From Mycteria americana (Eukaryota; Chordata; Aves; Ciconiiformes; Ciconiidae): a stretch of DNA of 64,000 bases. The notes beneath the pieces are model-generated. The model ran no database searches and had not been told where the DNA came from. It saw only the letters and a program-made list of their open reading frames with translations. Below are positions 1-12,200 of the stretch, one piece after another. Both the position numbers and the translations under genes were made by a program. The stretch is taken from contig NC_134368.1 in the NCBI RefSeq assembly GCF_035582795.1, positions 3,781,501 through 3,845,500 of the forward strand, written 5' to 3'. Positions within the stretch are counted from its first letter, which is position 1. Every line of letters begins with the position of its first letter.

Positions 1-317
1 ACATCAGCCCCGAAGCTATATACCTGAAGTAGCTGCTGCTGTACTCCCAGCTAGCTGCGTACAATGAAAAGAACGTGTTCCTTTGCTGAACAAAATTAGT
101 CTTACCAAGGCACTCGGCTATTGTCATAGCCCTGCTCAAAGACCCAACGGTAGAGAGGAGATAAAAGCCTGCCTGCTAGCACGTTGTTCTGCCTGCCTTA
201 GATATGAAATGCAGCCTCAGCAGTTTGAACGGCCCTTCCAAAAGAAGTGACTGATATCTGTTGGGAAGTGAGAGGAGCCAAAGTGCTGACTTCAAGGTCC
301 TTTCTTTCCCCCTGTAG
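1..317 (+). other. DDRGK1: DDRGK1, 3' part of the last intron
   Basis: This stretch precedes the terminal DDRGK1 exon and ends in a typical acceptor, a pyrimidine-rich run followed by CTGTAG at 312-317. I looked for the penultimate exon, which should encode the helix leading into the DDRGK motif, and did not find it. The upstream exons are therefore to the left of the window. The intron phase is 1: the exon begins with GT, the last two bases of a Gly codon. Confidence 0.8.
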
Positions 318-490
318 GTGTGATTGATGACAGAGGAAAGTTCATCTACATCACTCCAGAGGAGATGGCTGCCGTGGCTCAGTATATCAAACAGAGAGGA
401 CGAGTCTCCATCGCAGAGCTGGCCCAAGCAAGCAATTCCCTGATCAACCTCCAGCCTGACAGCCGAGCTGTTGCTCCAACTGTGGCATGA
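318..490 (+). CDS. DDRGK1: DDRGK domain-containing protein 1 (UFBP1), terminal coding exon (partial gene)
   Basis: The exon encodes the C-terminal 57 residues and the TGA stop at 488-490. Reading in frame from the split Gly codon at 318-319, the first residues are G-V-I-D-D-R-G-K, the motif that names the family, followed by [16 protein letters not shown] and then [17 protein letters not shown]. This is the end of the winged-helix (PCI-like) domain. In the family, DDRGK1 is an ER-membrane adaptor of the UFM1 pathway that recruits the UFL1 ligase and CDK5RAP3 and takes part in ribosome UFMylation and ER-phagy; the single N-terminal membrane anchor lies in exons outside the window. The last 14 or so residues after NSLI look unlike the mammalian tail as I remember it, which suggests a free C-terminus. 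Acceptor, frame and stop are all consistent and there are no breaks. The usual protein is a little over 300 residues, so about one fifth is here. Confidence 0.96.
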
Positions 491-497
491 AATTGTG

Positions 498-537
498 GCG
501 TGAGAAAAATACAGCAGGCGTGAGAAAAATACAGCAG
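498..537 (+). repeat. Perfect 20-bp tandem duplication in the DDRGK1 3' UTR
   Basis: The 20-base unit beginning GCGTGAGAAAAAT is present at 498-517 and again, without change, at 518-537. It starts eight bases after the stop codon. The identity of the two copies points to a recent slippage-type duplication. Confidence 0.95.
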
Positions 538-568
538 GAGTTTAACCTTTTACTGAATAAGCCACATA

Positions 569-574
569 ATTAAA
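569..574 (+). terminator. DDRGK1: Possible proximal polyadenylation signal (ATTAAA)
   Basis: ATTAAA, the commonest variant hexamer, lies 79 bases after the DDRGK1 stop. It is followed by an A-rich stretch rather than a clear GU-rich element, so it is a moderate candidate. Confidence 0.4.
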
Positions 575-1405
575 AACAAACAAGAACTCCTCTAGTCCAT
601 TCATGGTGCTTGAAGATAGGTTGCTCTTTTTAAGCATCAGCTGCAAGACTTGATCAAAAGTTTTGCTTTTCATTCTGTTACAGCTGGTATAAAATAGGAC
701 AGTTGTTTGTACAACAGAGGCTAGCCAAGAACGTGGGGCTAAAACACTCTGATGCTCCTGTACCCCAGGGATATCAGTAATTTATACATAGTTCCTTTAT
801 CTTGGCAGTCAGTTTCATGTGACTATACCCAGACTTTTTATTGTTTCCAGATTCTGATGTCTGTATCAAATATATTTGGTTTTGATTGCATTCGGAATTC
901 TCCAGGCTTGCTCTGCACTTAGGGAGCTGTATAACTTTGTGGCAATGACATATACAGCCCAGCATAACAGATGTGTAGGGGAGAGGCTCGCAGATTTTGT
1001 CTTCTGTATCAACATTGAAAGGATAGAGTAAAAAGAAAATACTGCAAGTGTCTTTGTTCTTACTGAAATATATACTGAAACTCTAGAAAGAGTGCTTGCT
1101 ATGTTGTGAGAACTTCCAGAGGTTATTTCAGAAAACCTTTCCTGTATAAATATGTTTTGCTTGGTTTATATAATGTAAAAAGTTCACTCGCAGCCAAGCT
1201 GCATTATTTTTCTGTAGCCAAGAGACAGAAACACCTCCAGGGACAGGCTAACTGGCCTCATTTATTGTGCAGGCCAGTTCTACTGATACCAACCAGATCC
1301 GGATGATTCATCCTTTGAAGTAAGAGCCAGCTCAGTGTGTCTGAAGGCCTCAGACACCCCCGCCCCGTGGCCTTTGTGTTCTGGATGTTTGGGTTGTTTT
1401 TTATA

Positions 1406-1411
1406 AATAAA
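1406..1411 (+). terminator. DDRGK1: Possible distal polyadenylation signal (AATAAA)
   Basis: Canonical AATAAA inside a T-rich to A-rich transition, followed within 80 bases by TG- and T-rich sequence. It is the first canonical hexamer downstream of DDRGK1 on this strand that I noticed and would give a 3' UTR of about 0.94 kb. Confidence 0.5.
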
Positions 1412-1430
1412 AAATTCAGGCACTATGAGT

Positions 1431-4400
1431 CATGCAAGTAATGTTACCAGTAAATGGTTATTAATATATTAATTGTAGGTGTCAGTATATTTCCTGCGTA
1501 AGAATATTTATTTTTTTAATAGCCTAATTGATGCTTTGTTAATTCTCCTTTCTGAAATCAACAGAATCTGTGTGGATATACAGTAATTGGGGAGGGCAAG
1601 AGGGGCTGGTTTTGTCTCTGGCAAGCTCAGAGGTAACTTGTGTAGACTAAAAGCTGCGTTATCAGTGAGATGAGTTAGCAATAAAACAACGGAAGGAAGC
1701 ATATTTCCTTTTTAATATCTGCACTACTGCTGAACATGATGCTCTCTGGGAGTGCTGACTTACGGCGCAGCACCACGCGTTGATGTGAAAGAGCGGTATG
1801 TCGTTACTGTGGTGCACACCGATAACCAGCAAAAAGATTACTTGAGATTTGAGCCTTGTATAGTCTCTTAATAATTCAATTCTCTCAATAATTCAATAAT
1901 TAATAATTCAAGTCTTAACTATTCTTTTAATAAAATAAACAATATTGAAAGAATTGCAGATATTTGTATTTGAGATATCTTTTTTAACATGTTGAAGGAT
2001 TTTATGAGGTAAAGGAGCCAGCCAGCAATGCCATAGGCTCCATTGTGCCAGTCAAAGACCAGAGTTATGCAATTAAATCCGCTGAAATCGCCCCAAAGTG
2101 TACTCCGTTTCTGTGAATGGAACAAATGACACCACGTCCGCTGTGCCGTGCAAGCTTGCTTCTGCTCTGCTAGGACAACTGCACCAGCAAAACTGCCCCG
2201 CCGCTTCAGCACGGGCCAGTTGTCTGCTGAGAATGGTGTGTGCCATCTCCTTTTACGCACTTGTGCGTTTTAGCTTGGACGAGATTTGTGTCTTTTAATA
2301 CAAAAATAATTCAGACTATTTCACTATTGGAGTCTCACAGGGCTGTGCCAAAGCCAGAAGGGTTGTTTGTGATTCATTGACAGGTCGCAGAAAGACTGAT
2401 TAAAAGCTGCAGTTTAAAGGAGGTGCTAGGCAGAAGAATGTGATGGCAAAGTATTTATTACGAACCAAATTCACGGGCCCTTAGAGCACTCTAGCAATAA
2501 CCGGCACCTCAGAAGTGCCGCTCGCCTAAGCTCCTGTTTCGAGCTCTGAAGGAGTGTTTCCCTTTTAAGTGAAGCATGTGAGGCAGGCAAAGTAGCCAGA
2601 GCGAGCCCTTTCACGCGAGGTATTTGTCACCGCACAAGTTTTGTGTATCTTTGTTGTTGTCTGTCGTGGGAGACTAGATTTAACCTGTGGGTCCCTCCTA
2701 GTACTGAGCTCACACCTAATGCTAGGGTTTGGGGCTCTATGCTTGCTTTTATCCATGATTCCTTACTAGGGTTTCCCAATATTGCGTTTTAGACCTGGCC
2801 ATGCTCTTCCTAAGGTTGTGGAGTTACTGTATGGAAACTGGAGCACGGGTCTGATGATGGTCTTTGGAAGAGCTAACGTCATCTGGCTTGACCGTGTTGT
2901 AGTCTCAGATGAAACATCAGCCAGGGTAAGATGTGACCGTGTAGCTATGCCAGCAGCTGGTCTGTCTGTTGTAATCCTCTCCCACCGTTTCCATTCCTGT
3001 TCTTGGCACCCAATTGCATCATATCGGTGTTCAGGAAAACTCAAATTTCACTCGTATTGGGTTTGGGTGCTATGTGATCTTCGCTGCATGTGAACCGAGA
3101 GGCCAGCCACTTATATGAGCCATATAACAAGTATGGGGGGGGGAAAATATAGATGACAAAAAGCATGCGTAGGCTGCTAGCTCTTACGCAGAAGGAAACT
3201 GTGCTCTGCCTTGAAGAAATCCTTTCACTTGGTCAGGATTTCCAGATCGCTGCAGAGCCTGAGCCTGCAGGAGGTCAGGACAAACGGCGTCGGTGCCACA
3301 GGTCCCGTTCAGCCCTGTGCCTCGGGGAACAGCCGCCACTATTAAATTGTGCCTGCTTTTTCTGTTAAAGAGCGTTATGATGTTTTCTGGGAATCCGCTT
3401 ACGAAGTCCGAGAAGACAGTTTAAAACCTTGAATACGATTACTTCAGGCCATTTGTTTGGATGGTTTATAAATGAAGCCGTTCAAACCTATGCTGCTGCT
3501 TAAATCTGCGTTCGTGGGGTTTCTGTGGAAGTGGAGGGGGAAGAAATTAAGGGCTATGTCCCCAAAATTATTTCACTGACAGAATTCATAAATCATGCGA
3601 TAACTCCCATTTCATATATCCCATGAACAGAGACGCCTAACGGGAAGGCATTTATCCCCGCTGGCACTGAATTAGGGGACACCCCCAGGTGTCGTGGCCA
3701 TGGCCGAGACAGGAGGTGTCCCCCATGTCCTGGGTGAGGATGGAGGCTGAGGATGCCGATGGAGCGGTGGAATGGTCCATCAGCACCTGGGGTGCTCTCC
3801 TCTCCTCCTTCCTCGGTGTTTAAAACCGGCCCTGACCCCCCGTTGCAGGGAACCGCAGTCCTGCGGGACGATACGGGATTTGCCTGACTTACCCAGAGCA
3901 CCGATCCTCCCCACGTGCCTACGGAAAATTTTACGGGGTCGAGCACCAAACCCAGCCACCGCAGTCATCTGTGTCAGCGTGGTCCCTGCCATCACGTCTG
4001 GCACAGTCAGCGGTAAAATACAGGGCACTAAAATACTGGTAAAGCAGTAAATCCAGTAAAATACGGGGATGCACTGTAGATTTTGGGTGTTCGGGATTCA
4101 TGAAAATTTAAAAGCTTTTCAGTGACTGCTTTCTCGGCGTATCTACCATGTTAAAAATGTAAACACATACTGAAGTTCCTCATCGATATTTTGGCAAGTG
4201 AGCGTTAACTGTTTGTAGCTCACAGCTAAGAGCCGGATCGGTGCTCAGCTAAGCTCTACCCGGGCTCTTTGCCTCGGCACGATCTGTAGGCAAACCCCTC
4301 ATCAGCACTAGCTTTGGGGAAGGACACCTACTCCCGCTACCCCTCTGTCTTAGAGGCAGGACGGTTTCGATGTTTCGCTTCCTGCGGCTTTGTCCAATCG

Positions 4401-7400
4401 ACTTTTATCATTTTTAAAAAGCTGGAACATCCCCCTATTATTTGGCTTTAAAAAAAAAAAAAAATCCCTATTTTCTGTTGAACTTTGCCTATGCACTACG
4501 CAGCATCTGTCACCGTGTTTTTCCTCTCTGAACTAGTACAAGAGCTCCCAGGTACTCTGCTTGTACCTGGAAGGAATAATAAGAATAATTACTACCTCCT
4601 CTGAGCGAGCTTGTCCTAATTTTGCCATTCCACCCGAAGGCAAAGGCCAAAAAAATTAGATTTGAAAACCTTGTCTTCATATCACGCAAGGCGAGATCTA
4701 ATGAAGGGAAACTCCAGCTTCTTTTTCAATGAAAGAATATAGTCTGTGTGAAGAATTTACAGGTTATAAAAATGTAAAAGCAACAAATGTCACAACTTTG
4801 TTAATTGTTTGTGATAGGAATTTGAGAGCCCATCAGCCTCATGGTTTCCAGCTCTTCTCTGTAACTATGAATGCTCGGAGCAGGTTTGGGTTGGTTTTAT
4901 GGTGTTTGGGTTTTTTTTTTTTAGTTGATATTGTGTGTTTAGGAAAACGCTAAATGTCACAAGACGGCAGCGAATCACGCAGCTGCAATATTCCCCTCTG
5001 CACAGGAACAGCCACATTCTGGATTCACAAATTCACTTTTTTTAACCCCAAAAGCAAATTCAGAGCGTTAATACCGATCTGTGGCTTGAATGCAGGCTGA
5101 TATCCAGGGAGGTTTTATGCCCGAAGCACTGTAGGGATGGGACCTTAATTCTTTTCATCTTCTCTGATATAAAAAAAACCCTGAAAGTCAAGTAAAACAA
5201 AGGAGGGAAAAACAAATCCCCTTCCTTTCCTAAAACTAAAGGAACATTTTATGATCTCTGTGGATACATCTGTATTCATCAAATGTGACATTTTCTGTCC
5301 CTGGGGACAACTCCTTCATATCCGTTTATATGGTGAAACAAAGAGTGGCATCGGCTAAACTGCTTTTTGGGAACGCCTTTCTGGAGGGTCCTCAGCTGGC
5401 CTGGGAGACGGCCCCGCGGCAGTGGTGCCCCAGCCCTTTTCAGCCCACCCAGATTTATCTTTGCCTTCTTCACCCTTCAGAAGGCTTCTCGTGACGGGGC
5501 GGGCTGCTTTGGTGCTGAGATAGAGGAACAACTCCAGATTTATTTGTTGACCAGTGACCCAATTCATTTCCCATTTGAGTCAAAGACCTGCACTTCCCTT
5601 TCTGACGCCAGATAACCCGCCCCCCGATGTAGCTTATCTCCTCTGAAAGTGCCCGCACAGCTCTTTGATGTTCTCAAAAGTGCTGAGCTTGCACATAACA
5701 TCAGGACAAACAAGCTTCTGCTGACTGCATCCAAAATTGTTGAACGGCTGGCCTGACCTCCCAGGGAGCTCCAGGGAAGAGTCTGTTTTGGACACAGATC
5801 ATTACTTGGAAGCCAGCTAGGCTGTGCTCAGGGCTGCTCAGCTGAGGATCTGGCCCAGAAACCTAATCAGATGTCTTCTTAATTGGGTCCATCAGGAATG
5901 TATCTTCTTCAAGCCAATGGATTTTGCTGTGCAGCTGTACAGATGAACTAAAATTATGAGATTTAAGAGTGAAGTTATGATGTACTCATTGGTCCTATGA
6001 ATGACCAGAACTGTCCTCGCCGCAGGTGGGATCTCGCGCGGGTTTTGGATGGCAGCGCTCACGCTGCAGTAGAAACATCTCTTCAGCGTTCATCCTGCAT
6101 TTGGCTTTCCCTCCAGGACCTTCACTGGCAGCTCACGGTGGTTTGAGGAATCATCTAATACCTCCAATATTCTCAGCCAAAGTCCTGCTCAGCCATTTCC
6201 AGCTGACAAAACCCGGTTTACCCCAACTTCCGATTACCCCAAAGTCTACACAGCAGAAGAGAGTTAGGCGGAGGCTTTGGGAGGCCATCAACGAAGCATG
6301 AGGGGGAGCTGGTATGGGGGGCAATTCCAGGCATGTTTGATTTACCTTTAGGTGAGAACTTCTCTCACTGCAGGGACAGGGAAGGGTAAAGAAAATGACA
6401 GGAGCTGGATCTAGGCGCTAGTTCTGTGCATGAGCTCTAATGGAAGGATCAGAGGCACCAAATGCAGGCAACCCCATGCATCTCTCCAGGAAAACCAGGC
6501 ACTGAGCTTGACGCATCGTATGCGGGTGCTGCACAGGGCATCTGTACAGCTGGCCACGTATGCACAGGAGGTCTGAAATATTCTCTACCCTTATGGTTTG
6601 CATATGCAAGTTACCTCTGCCAGTCAATTCTGCAGACTGCAGCCTCGCAGCTGCTATAGATGAGTGCCCGGGAAATATCCCATATGTTAAATGCATGTAT
6701 GCGTCTATGTATGTGCAGTTGTCTTATGACTCTTCCAGAGGTCCAAGAAGTTTTCAGGGACGGCTGGATATCCCCGAATCTCTGGTAAATGAAGTTTTCA
6801 TCATTTTCTAGCCAGGCAAAAGGTATGATTCAGGGTTGTATGTTAAGACTGAACAGGTCTCAGATGCTGGAGTTTATAAAAGAGAAGATCCATGGAATGG
6901 GAGCTGCAGGCTGGAAGTGGAAGTGAAGACAACGTTAATGAGGCTTTGGGGAAATAGGACACTGAAGAACTCTGCAAGAGAGGTTTTGAGGGCATGGTGG
7001 AGGATACTAGAAGCTACAGGTATCTGCTGAGCAGGAGGCAGGAAGGAGAACAGGGAACCCAGGAGTACGTATTTGTGAGGGAAAAAGAGAGGAAAAGGCC
7101 AGATGGGGGAGGAGAACCAAGGCTGAGAAGATGAAGTAAGATGAAGTGAGCAGCAGGCCCGACTGGAAGAGAAGATAGCATGAGACCAGAGGCCAGAAAG
7201 GAACCAGAGGAGGCACAGAAAATGGTGAGAAATCACAGCCCAGCTAATGCAGAGACAAGAGAGAAGGGACGGGACATCCACACCAGTGCCAGGCGGAGGA
7301 TCTGTGTGACAGTAGACTTATTTGAGAAAATGCCATTGGTCTGTCAACGGGAGAGATCCAAACAGAGACTGAAGTGCTGAGGAGCAAATGCAGAGGTCAC

Positions 7401-9208
7401 GGCCACGAGGCTTGGAGGGAACTAGGAGAGCCTGGGCAGAAAATGGCACAACTAGAGCTGCCAGAGCCTTGCATGAAAGACTGAGGGAGGGAATGGCAGA
7501 AACCACAGTGGGGTGGTGAGTGAACACGCTGCGACGGGATGGATGCAGGCTAGAGAAATCAATAAATTCAGAATAAAGTGTTCGGTGGAGGCTCTGGAGG
7601 CAGGATACCTCCCCAGCCCTGTGCAAAGCACGGACCACCCAGGTCAGACGTTCTGCAAAGTGCTGGGCAACAGCACCGCAGTATTTTGGAAAGGAGGGGC
7701 CCAAGGAGCAAACAGAAGATCTCTCTGGGACCTGTTCTCCTTTATTCAGGCACTTGAAGCAATCCTGGTTTGCACTGCCTGTTGTATTTATTCCACCTTG
7801 TGTTCTTTTCCCTTTCTGTTCTCCTTTGACAGTGCAAGTCATTCCCTTGCACCCAAAGGATTTCGGCTTATTGCACTTGCTGATAGAAGTGGTTTCCTTG
7901 GCATCCTCGTTGGCTTCTCTGCTGTCCTCCTTGCCTTCGTAAAAATCAAGTGACTGGCACGAATACGCACAACAGTACAACTGTCCTGTGTATTTTGGCA
8001 GGTAACTCTGGACATGGGAAAGTTTTTCCTCTTTTTCTTTTATCACCTACACGAAAGGGGCATTTTCTCTCTTAAGGAGGGTTTTGCCCCTTGTTGTGTG
8101 TTTTAATTCCCATTCGCCCCGATGAAACCCCAGCGCTGGTATTCCTCGGGGAGGGGTGGAAATCGCAGCTGCAGCTGGCAAACCACAGGGTGAAAGTGAG
8201 CACAGCTCAAAAGCCAAATGTGCAGGATGGGTTCGTGCTGTGCAGCCGGGTGTGAATCATTGCCCTCTCCCAAGGCACCGCACGGTTTCTCAGCAATGGA
8301 GGCAAACCCAAAACTCATCAATCCACAGAGAAAAAGAAATTAAACTGCGTAACTCAGGACACAGTGGGCTGCGCAGCATCTTGGCCAGGTGCCATCATCC
8401 CCAAGCAGTTTCAGGGCATTGAAATTGTCTCGTTGGTAGTAATGGAAGAGCCTGAACTGCTTCCCAGCCACTGTCTCTGCTTTAGGGCAGCCTTCTTGGG
8501 ACCAGGGGAGTCATGTCCACCCATCACCGGGGCCCTGGACCTCACTCAGCCCCAGTGCCTCCAGTGGTTGCTGTGCCTCAGACCCTGAGATAGGGTCTCA
8601 GGACCCTGAGATCCTGAGATAGCTCAGACCCTGAAGCACGTCAGCCTGTGCTCTGAGTTATTTTTCTTTCCCTTGGGCAGCCATGGAAGGGCCCCCAGAG
8701 CAGTGGGATGCTGTGGGAGGGGTGTAGGCTCTCCAGCTCAAATGATCCATTAGAGAAACTGGTGATGGGAGCCCTCCCGTTTCCCAGGTGGCATCTGAGC
8801 TTGACAGCTGGTAGATGATCCGATGCAGATCCAGGGCTCAGACCCTCTTTCTGCTGCATGGCTCCATGCACATAAGAGTTGTGCTCCCAACCTTTCAAAG
8901 GTTGGACCCACCTGGGCCCACACCCTGGTCTCCTGATGAATCCCACGGAGAGAGATGGACAAATGAAGTGCACAGAGGATGGGGTCCAAGCCCTCCTCCC
9001 TGGGCCATGGACACCCAGCTCAGCTGCACATTGTGCTCCCAGCCAGCTGATGTGGAGGTGGACAATCTCTCCTTGAGACTTGTACCAATGTAAAGGGGGG
9101 ACCAGGCGAATTCAGGGGCTTCTTCAGGCAAAAGGTGGATGCAGAGGTGGCAGCCAAGATGCATGACTGCCTGCTCTGGAGGACAGAGGATGGACACAGC
9201 AGGCCTTG
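1431..9208. other. Intergenic block with no recognisable gene
   Basis: AT-richer than the rest of the window in its first 5 kb. It contains an AT-rich simple stretch with repeated AATAATTCAA words at 1868-1912, a 15-base A run at 4450-4464 and no recognisable transposon end. Short overlapping frames at 2.0-2.3 and 2.77-3.09 kb on both strands did not match any family I know. The longest non-repetitive frame of the window, minus strand 7318-8046, lies here; see the findings. Confidence 0.6.
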
Positions 9209-9295
9209 TACAGCTATAGCCCAATCTTTGGGACTTTTACAACTATAAGCCGATCTTTGGGACTTTTACAGCTATAACCTGATCTTTGGGCCTCT
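9209..9295. repeat. Tandem repeat, 29 bp x 3, imperfect
   Basis: Units begin at 9209, 9238 and 9267, each containing TACARCTATAR, then ATCTTTGGG and a C/T-rich end. The copies differ at a few positions, so the array is older than the perfect ones elsewhere in the window. Confidence 0.85.
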
Positions 9296-12200
9296 TCAGC
9301 ATAGCAATTTACCCAGCTGATATGGTTGTCTCTAAAAGCTACAGGTCCTACGCAGACCTGCGCTGAAGGATACAGTCTGATGCATCAGAGAAACATAATT
9401 CTCTTTGGTCTGTCTTTCAGACCATTTTAGTGGCCTGATATTTAGTTAAGATGACCTAAAAGGAGGACAAAATGATTACAGAGAGGGTCACGCTGTATGC
9501 TCAGAGGCGGGTCGGACACGAACTGTAGGAGGGACTGGCAACTCCTCCTAAAACACCTCCTGCTCATGTGGATCCAGGGTCACTGCAGATGACAGAGGTT
9601 TCTGGTTTGTCTCAAAGGAAAATTTCTGCCAGCATCAAATTAAGGTCAGGGGACAGAGCAGAACGACGGCCTCGTTTCAGCCTGGCAAGGGAATCTGTAA
9701 TCAGGAGCGTGGGTACCGCAGTCACGTTGGCACTGCACGGTGCAGGACACGGGTGTCCTGGTTGTGCTGGTACCTTTGGACAGTCTCCCACACCAGAAGT
9801 GCTGAGGAACGTTTGTGTGAGTTGTTTTCTTCCTCCGTCCTCCTCCTAGGAAGATGGTCCTCGGGGCTGTCGTGCGTGAGCTTCTCACGCTTTGCATGAG
9901 CTCTTTGGGGAGGGCAGGATTCAGGTGGTGGAGGGGGAGCAGTGGGACTCGTGGAGGGACGGTTCCAAGCAAGGAGAGAAGCTGCGATGGGGCAACCATT
10001 GCAGAAAGGACTGCGGGAGCTGCTGCTGAAGCTGAAGCTGAGCTGCCAGCAGGGAGGATCCAAGCATTTCTCATCCACTCCAGTGCAAGGGCAACCCCGG
10101 GGTGGGGCGAGGACATCCCAAGGGGGCACAGCAACTCCTCAGAACACCTTTCCCTGGATGATGATGACCCAGCACAGAGCCAAGTTTCCCCCACTTAAAA
10201 TCATTTAATACTGCAATGATTTTGGCCATTTTGGTTACAGGAATCCAGGCTGGGTGTCCCATCAGCCACCCCACAGTGGGTGTGCTACCACCCCGCAGTG
10301 GGACCACGGCCACCTACAGCCCGGCCCGTGGCTCAGCTCACCTTCACTACAAGGGAGCCATCCACAGCCTGAGGTTTCCATCCGGATGGAAGCAGCCACT
10401 CCGCCCTGTGGGCTGGGGACTCTGATCTCTGTGAGCTGCCTGCTTACAAGAAAGACGAGAGTAAATTGCAATCTGCAGAAAAGCTACAGCTCTGGGTCAT
10501 AACGCTGAGAAACAACCATCGGCTGCAGCTTCTAACACGTCCCACGCTCATTGTCTGTGTTGCCTCCATGCACACAGCTAAACCTCACACCCGTTCCCTC
10601 CCATCTGCCTGATTTACACATCACCCCGGACTACTTGATGTATTTCCGTGCTGCCACTTCCATTAGTGCATTAAGGACGGGACTAACTTCTTCAGGGCTT
10701 TCTCTTCCAAGAGCAGTCACCTCCAAGCCCTTCTCCAGCCTTGAGCTGACCTCACCAACCCTTCAGGTCCTTCCAGAGAGCCCGGTCCTGCAGAAGACAT
10801 GCCCAAAGCTCCCTAGGGTGAAGCTAACCACAGACAAAGCTGGGGCCAAAATACTACGTGGGCAGGTTTGGGCATGATTCGAGGTCATGGCTATTGGAAT
10901 TGTTAATGGTTTGTTTGGTAGAGAGTCCGCTGATTTTGGGTGATGCTCTGCAAGCTTCTGGCCGTAAGAGGTGGCAACAGGTGAGTGCTGCTGGGGTCCA
11001 AACGGCACGGTGCCAATGTACCTGGGCCTGGCATGCCTGGATTTGGGCTGAGCCCTGCCTGAAACATCTCCCCAGCTGCCTGTGCTCTTCCTAAAACACC
11101 CCACGCGATCCAAGCCTCCTCCAGGAGATGGCAGCAGCAGATCTCGCATCCCCCAGTGCAGCATTTCTATGGCAACGGGAGCGAAGCATCCCCCAGAGCT
11201 TGGAGGGCGACCACAAGGTGAGGGAAAGCCATTGCTTCCCAGCAAACAGCCCATCTCCCAGCTTCCCTGGGCTGGGGAAACCTGGAAAGAGGCTGCCTGC
11301 CACTTTGCTCCTTGCCCAGCATCGCAGCGAAATAATTGAGGTGACAACCAGGGGATTGCAGCTGAATTAGCCAAGGTTACTGAGTTTTCTTTGACTTCTT
11401 TTAGCAGGAGGGAAAAGCTACTGCAAAACTTGCGCAGCTCCTGGATGTACCGAGGAGGGAAAATGGCAGCATTGGCAGCAAAACGTTTACAGCAGCATCA
11501 GCCGAGTCTAACGGCCTTCGGCAGGGAGCAGCCAGAGCGGGGGAACATTTGTGAGCTTAGAACCCTTCCTGCTGCTCAGAAACAGTTGATCTTCAGTGTT
11601 TAGAAAGCTGGCTGCTCCCTCTTGGGTCCCTGCTTTCCAATGCGCTACCACCCAAACTAAGCTGCTTAGCACATGTGGTGTAATCCATCTTCAGGCTTGT
11701 GGCAGGAGCAGCAGTGGGAGCTAATTAGCATGCGCTAATATGCGTGTTAACGAAATCTAGCTCCTACAAGCAGGAAAATCTTTACGGTTGTTGCCGTTTA
11801 TTTGCACGCTGAATTTTTTGCAATTAGGCACCACGTAACGTTGAGTCGCTGCTGGGGACCGGTCCCTCTATCTGTGGCTAATGCCACTTACGCGAGGGGT
11901 GAATTATGGGCAGGTCACGCAGCAGAGCTCTTGGGACCCAGCTCAGACCTGCTCTGAAAAGCTACAAGGAAGGGGGTTTTTGGCATGAACACACCGTCGT
12001 TCCTTGGAGTCAGGACATAGCTCAAGGAGTTGTTCAAGGAGGGCAAGGGAGGTGTTTGGAAAGGGATTTGTAGTAAGGTTTCAAGGCTGCTTTTCTGTCT
12101 TAATACTTTACATTTGGCCACTCAATCTGACGCTTTCAAAACTCCTTCTCAAATCTTAGTCCCCTCAGTGCTGGTGAGGGTAAGCCAGCAACAGTCACTT

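Larger units (their letters stand above)
491..1430 (+). other. DDRGK1: DDRGK1 3' untranslated region (extent inferred)
   Basis: Sequence directly after the stop codon. Two possible polyadenylation signals are visible: ATTAAA at 569-574 and AATAAA at 1406-1411. Using the first gives a 3' UTR of about 100 bases; using the second gives about 940. The later signal is canonical and is followed by a T- and GT-containing stretch. Which one is used cannot be decided from sequence. No other coding frame of note lies here. Confidence 0.55.

Noticed and set aside
1919..2260. 113-codon minus-strand frame ending in a hydrophobic, Ile/Leu-rich tail
   Set aside because: The tail comes from AT-rich DNA and I could not find splice sites or a matching family, although a terminal exon of a tail-to-tail gene was considered.
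2766..3093. Overlapping 92- and 103-codon frames on opposite strands
   Set aside because: No family match on either strand; overlapping frames of this length are expected by chance in a window this size.
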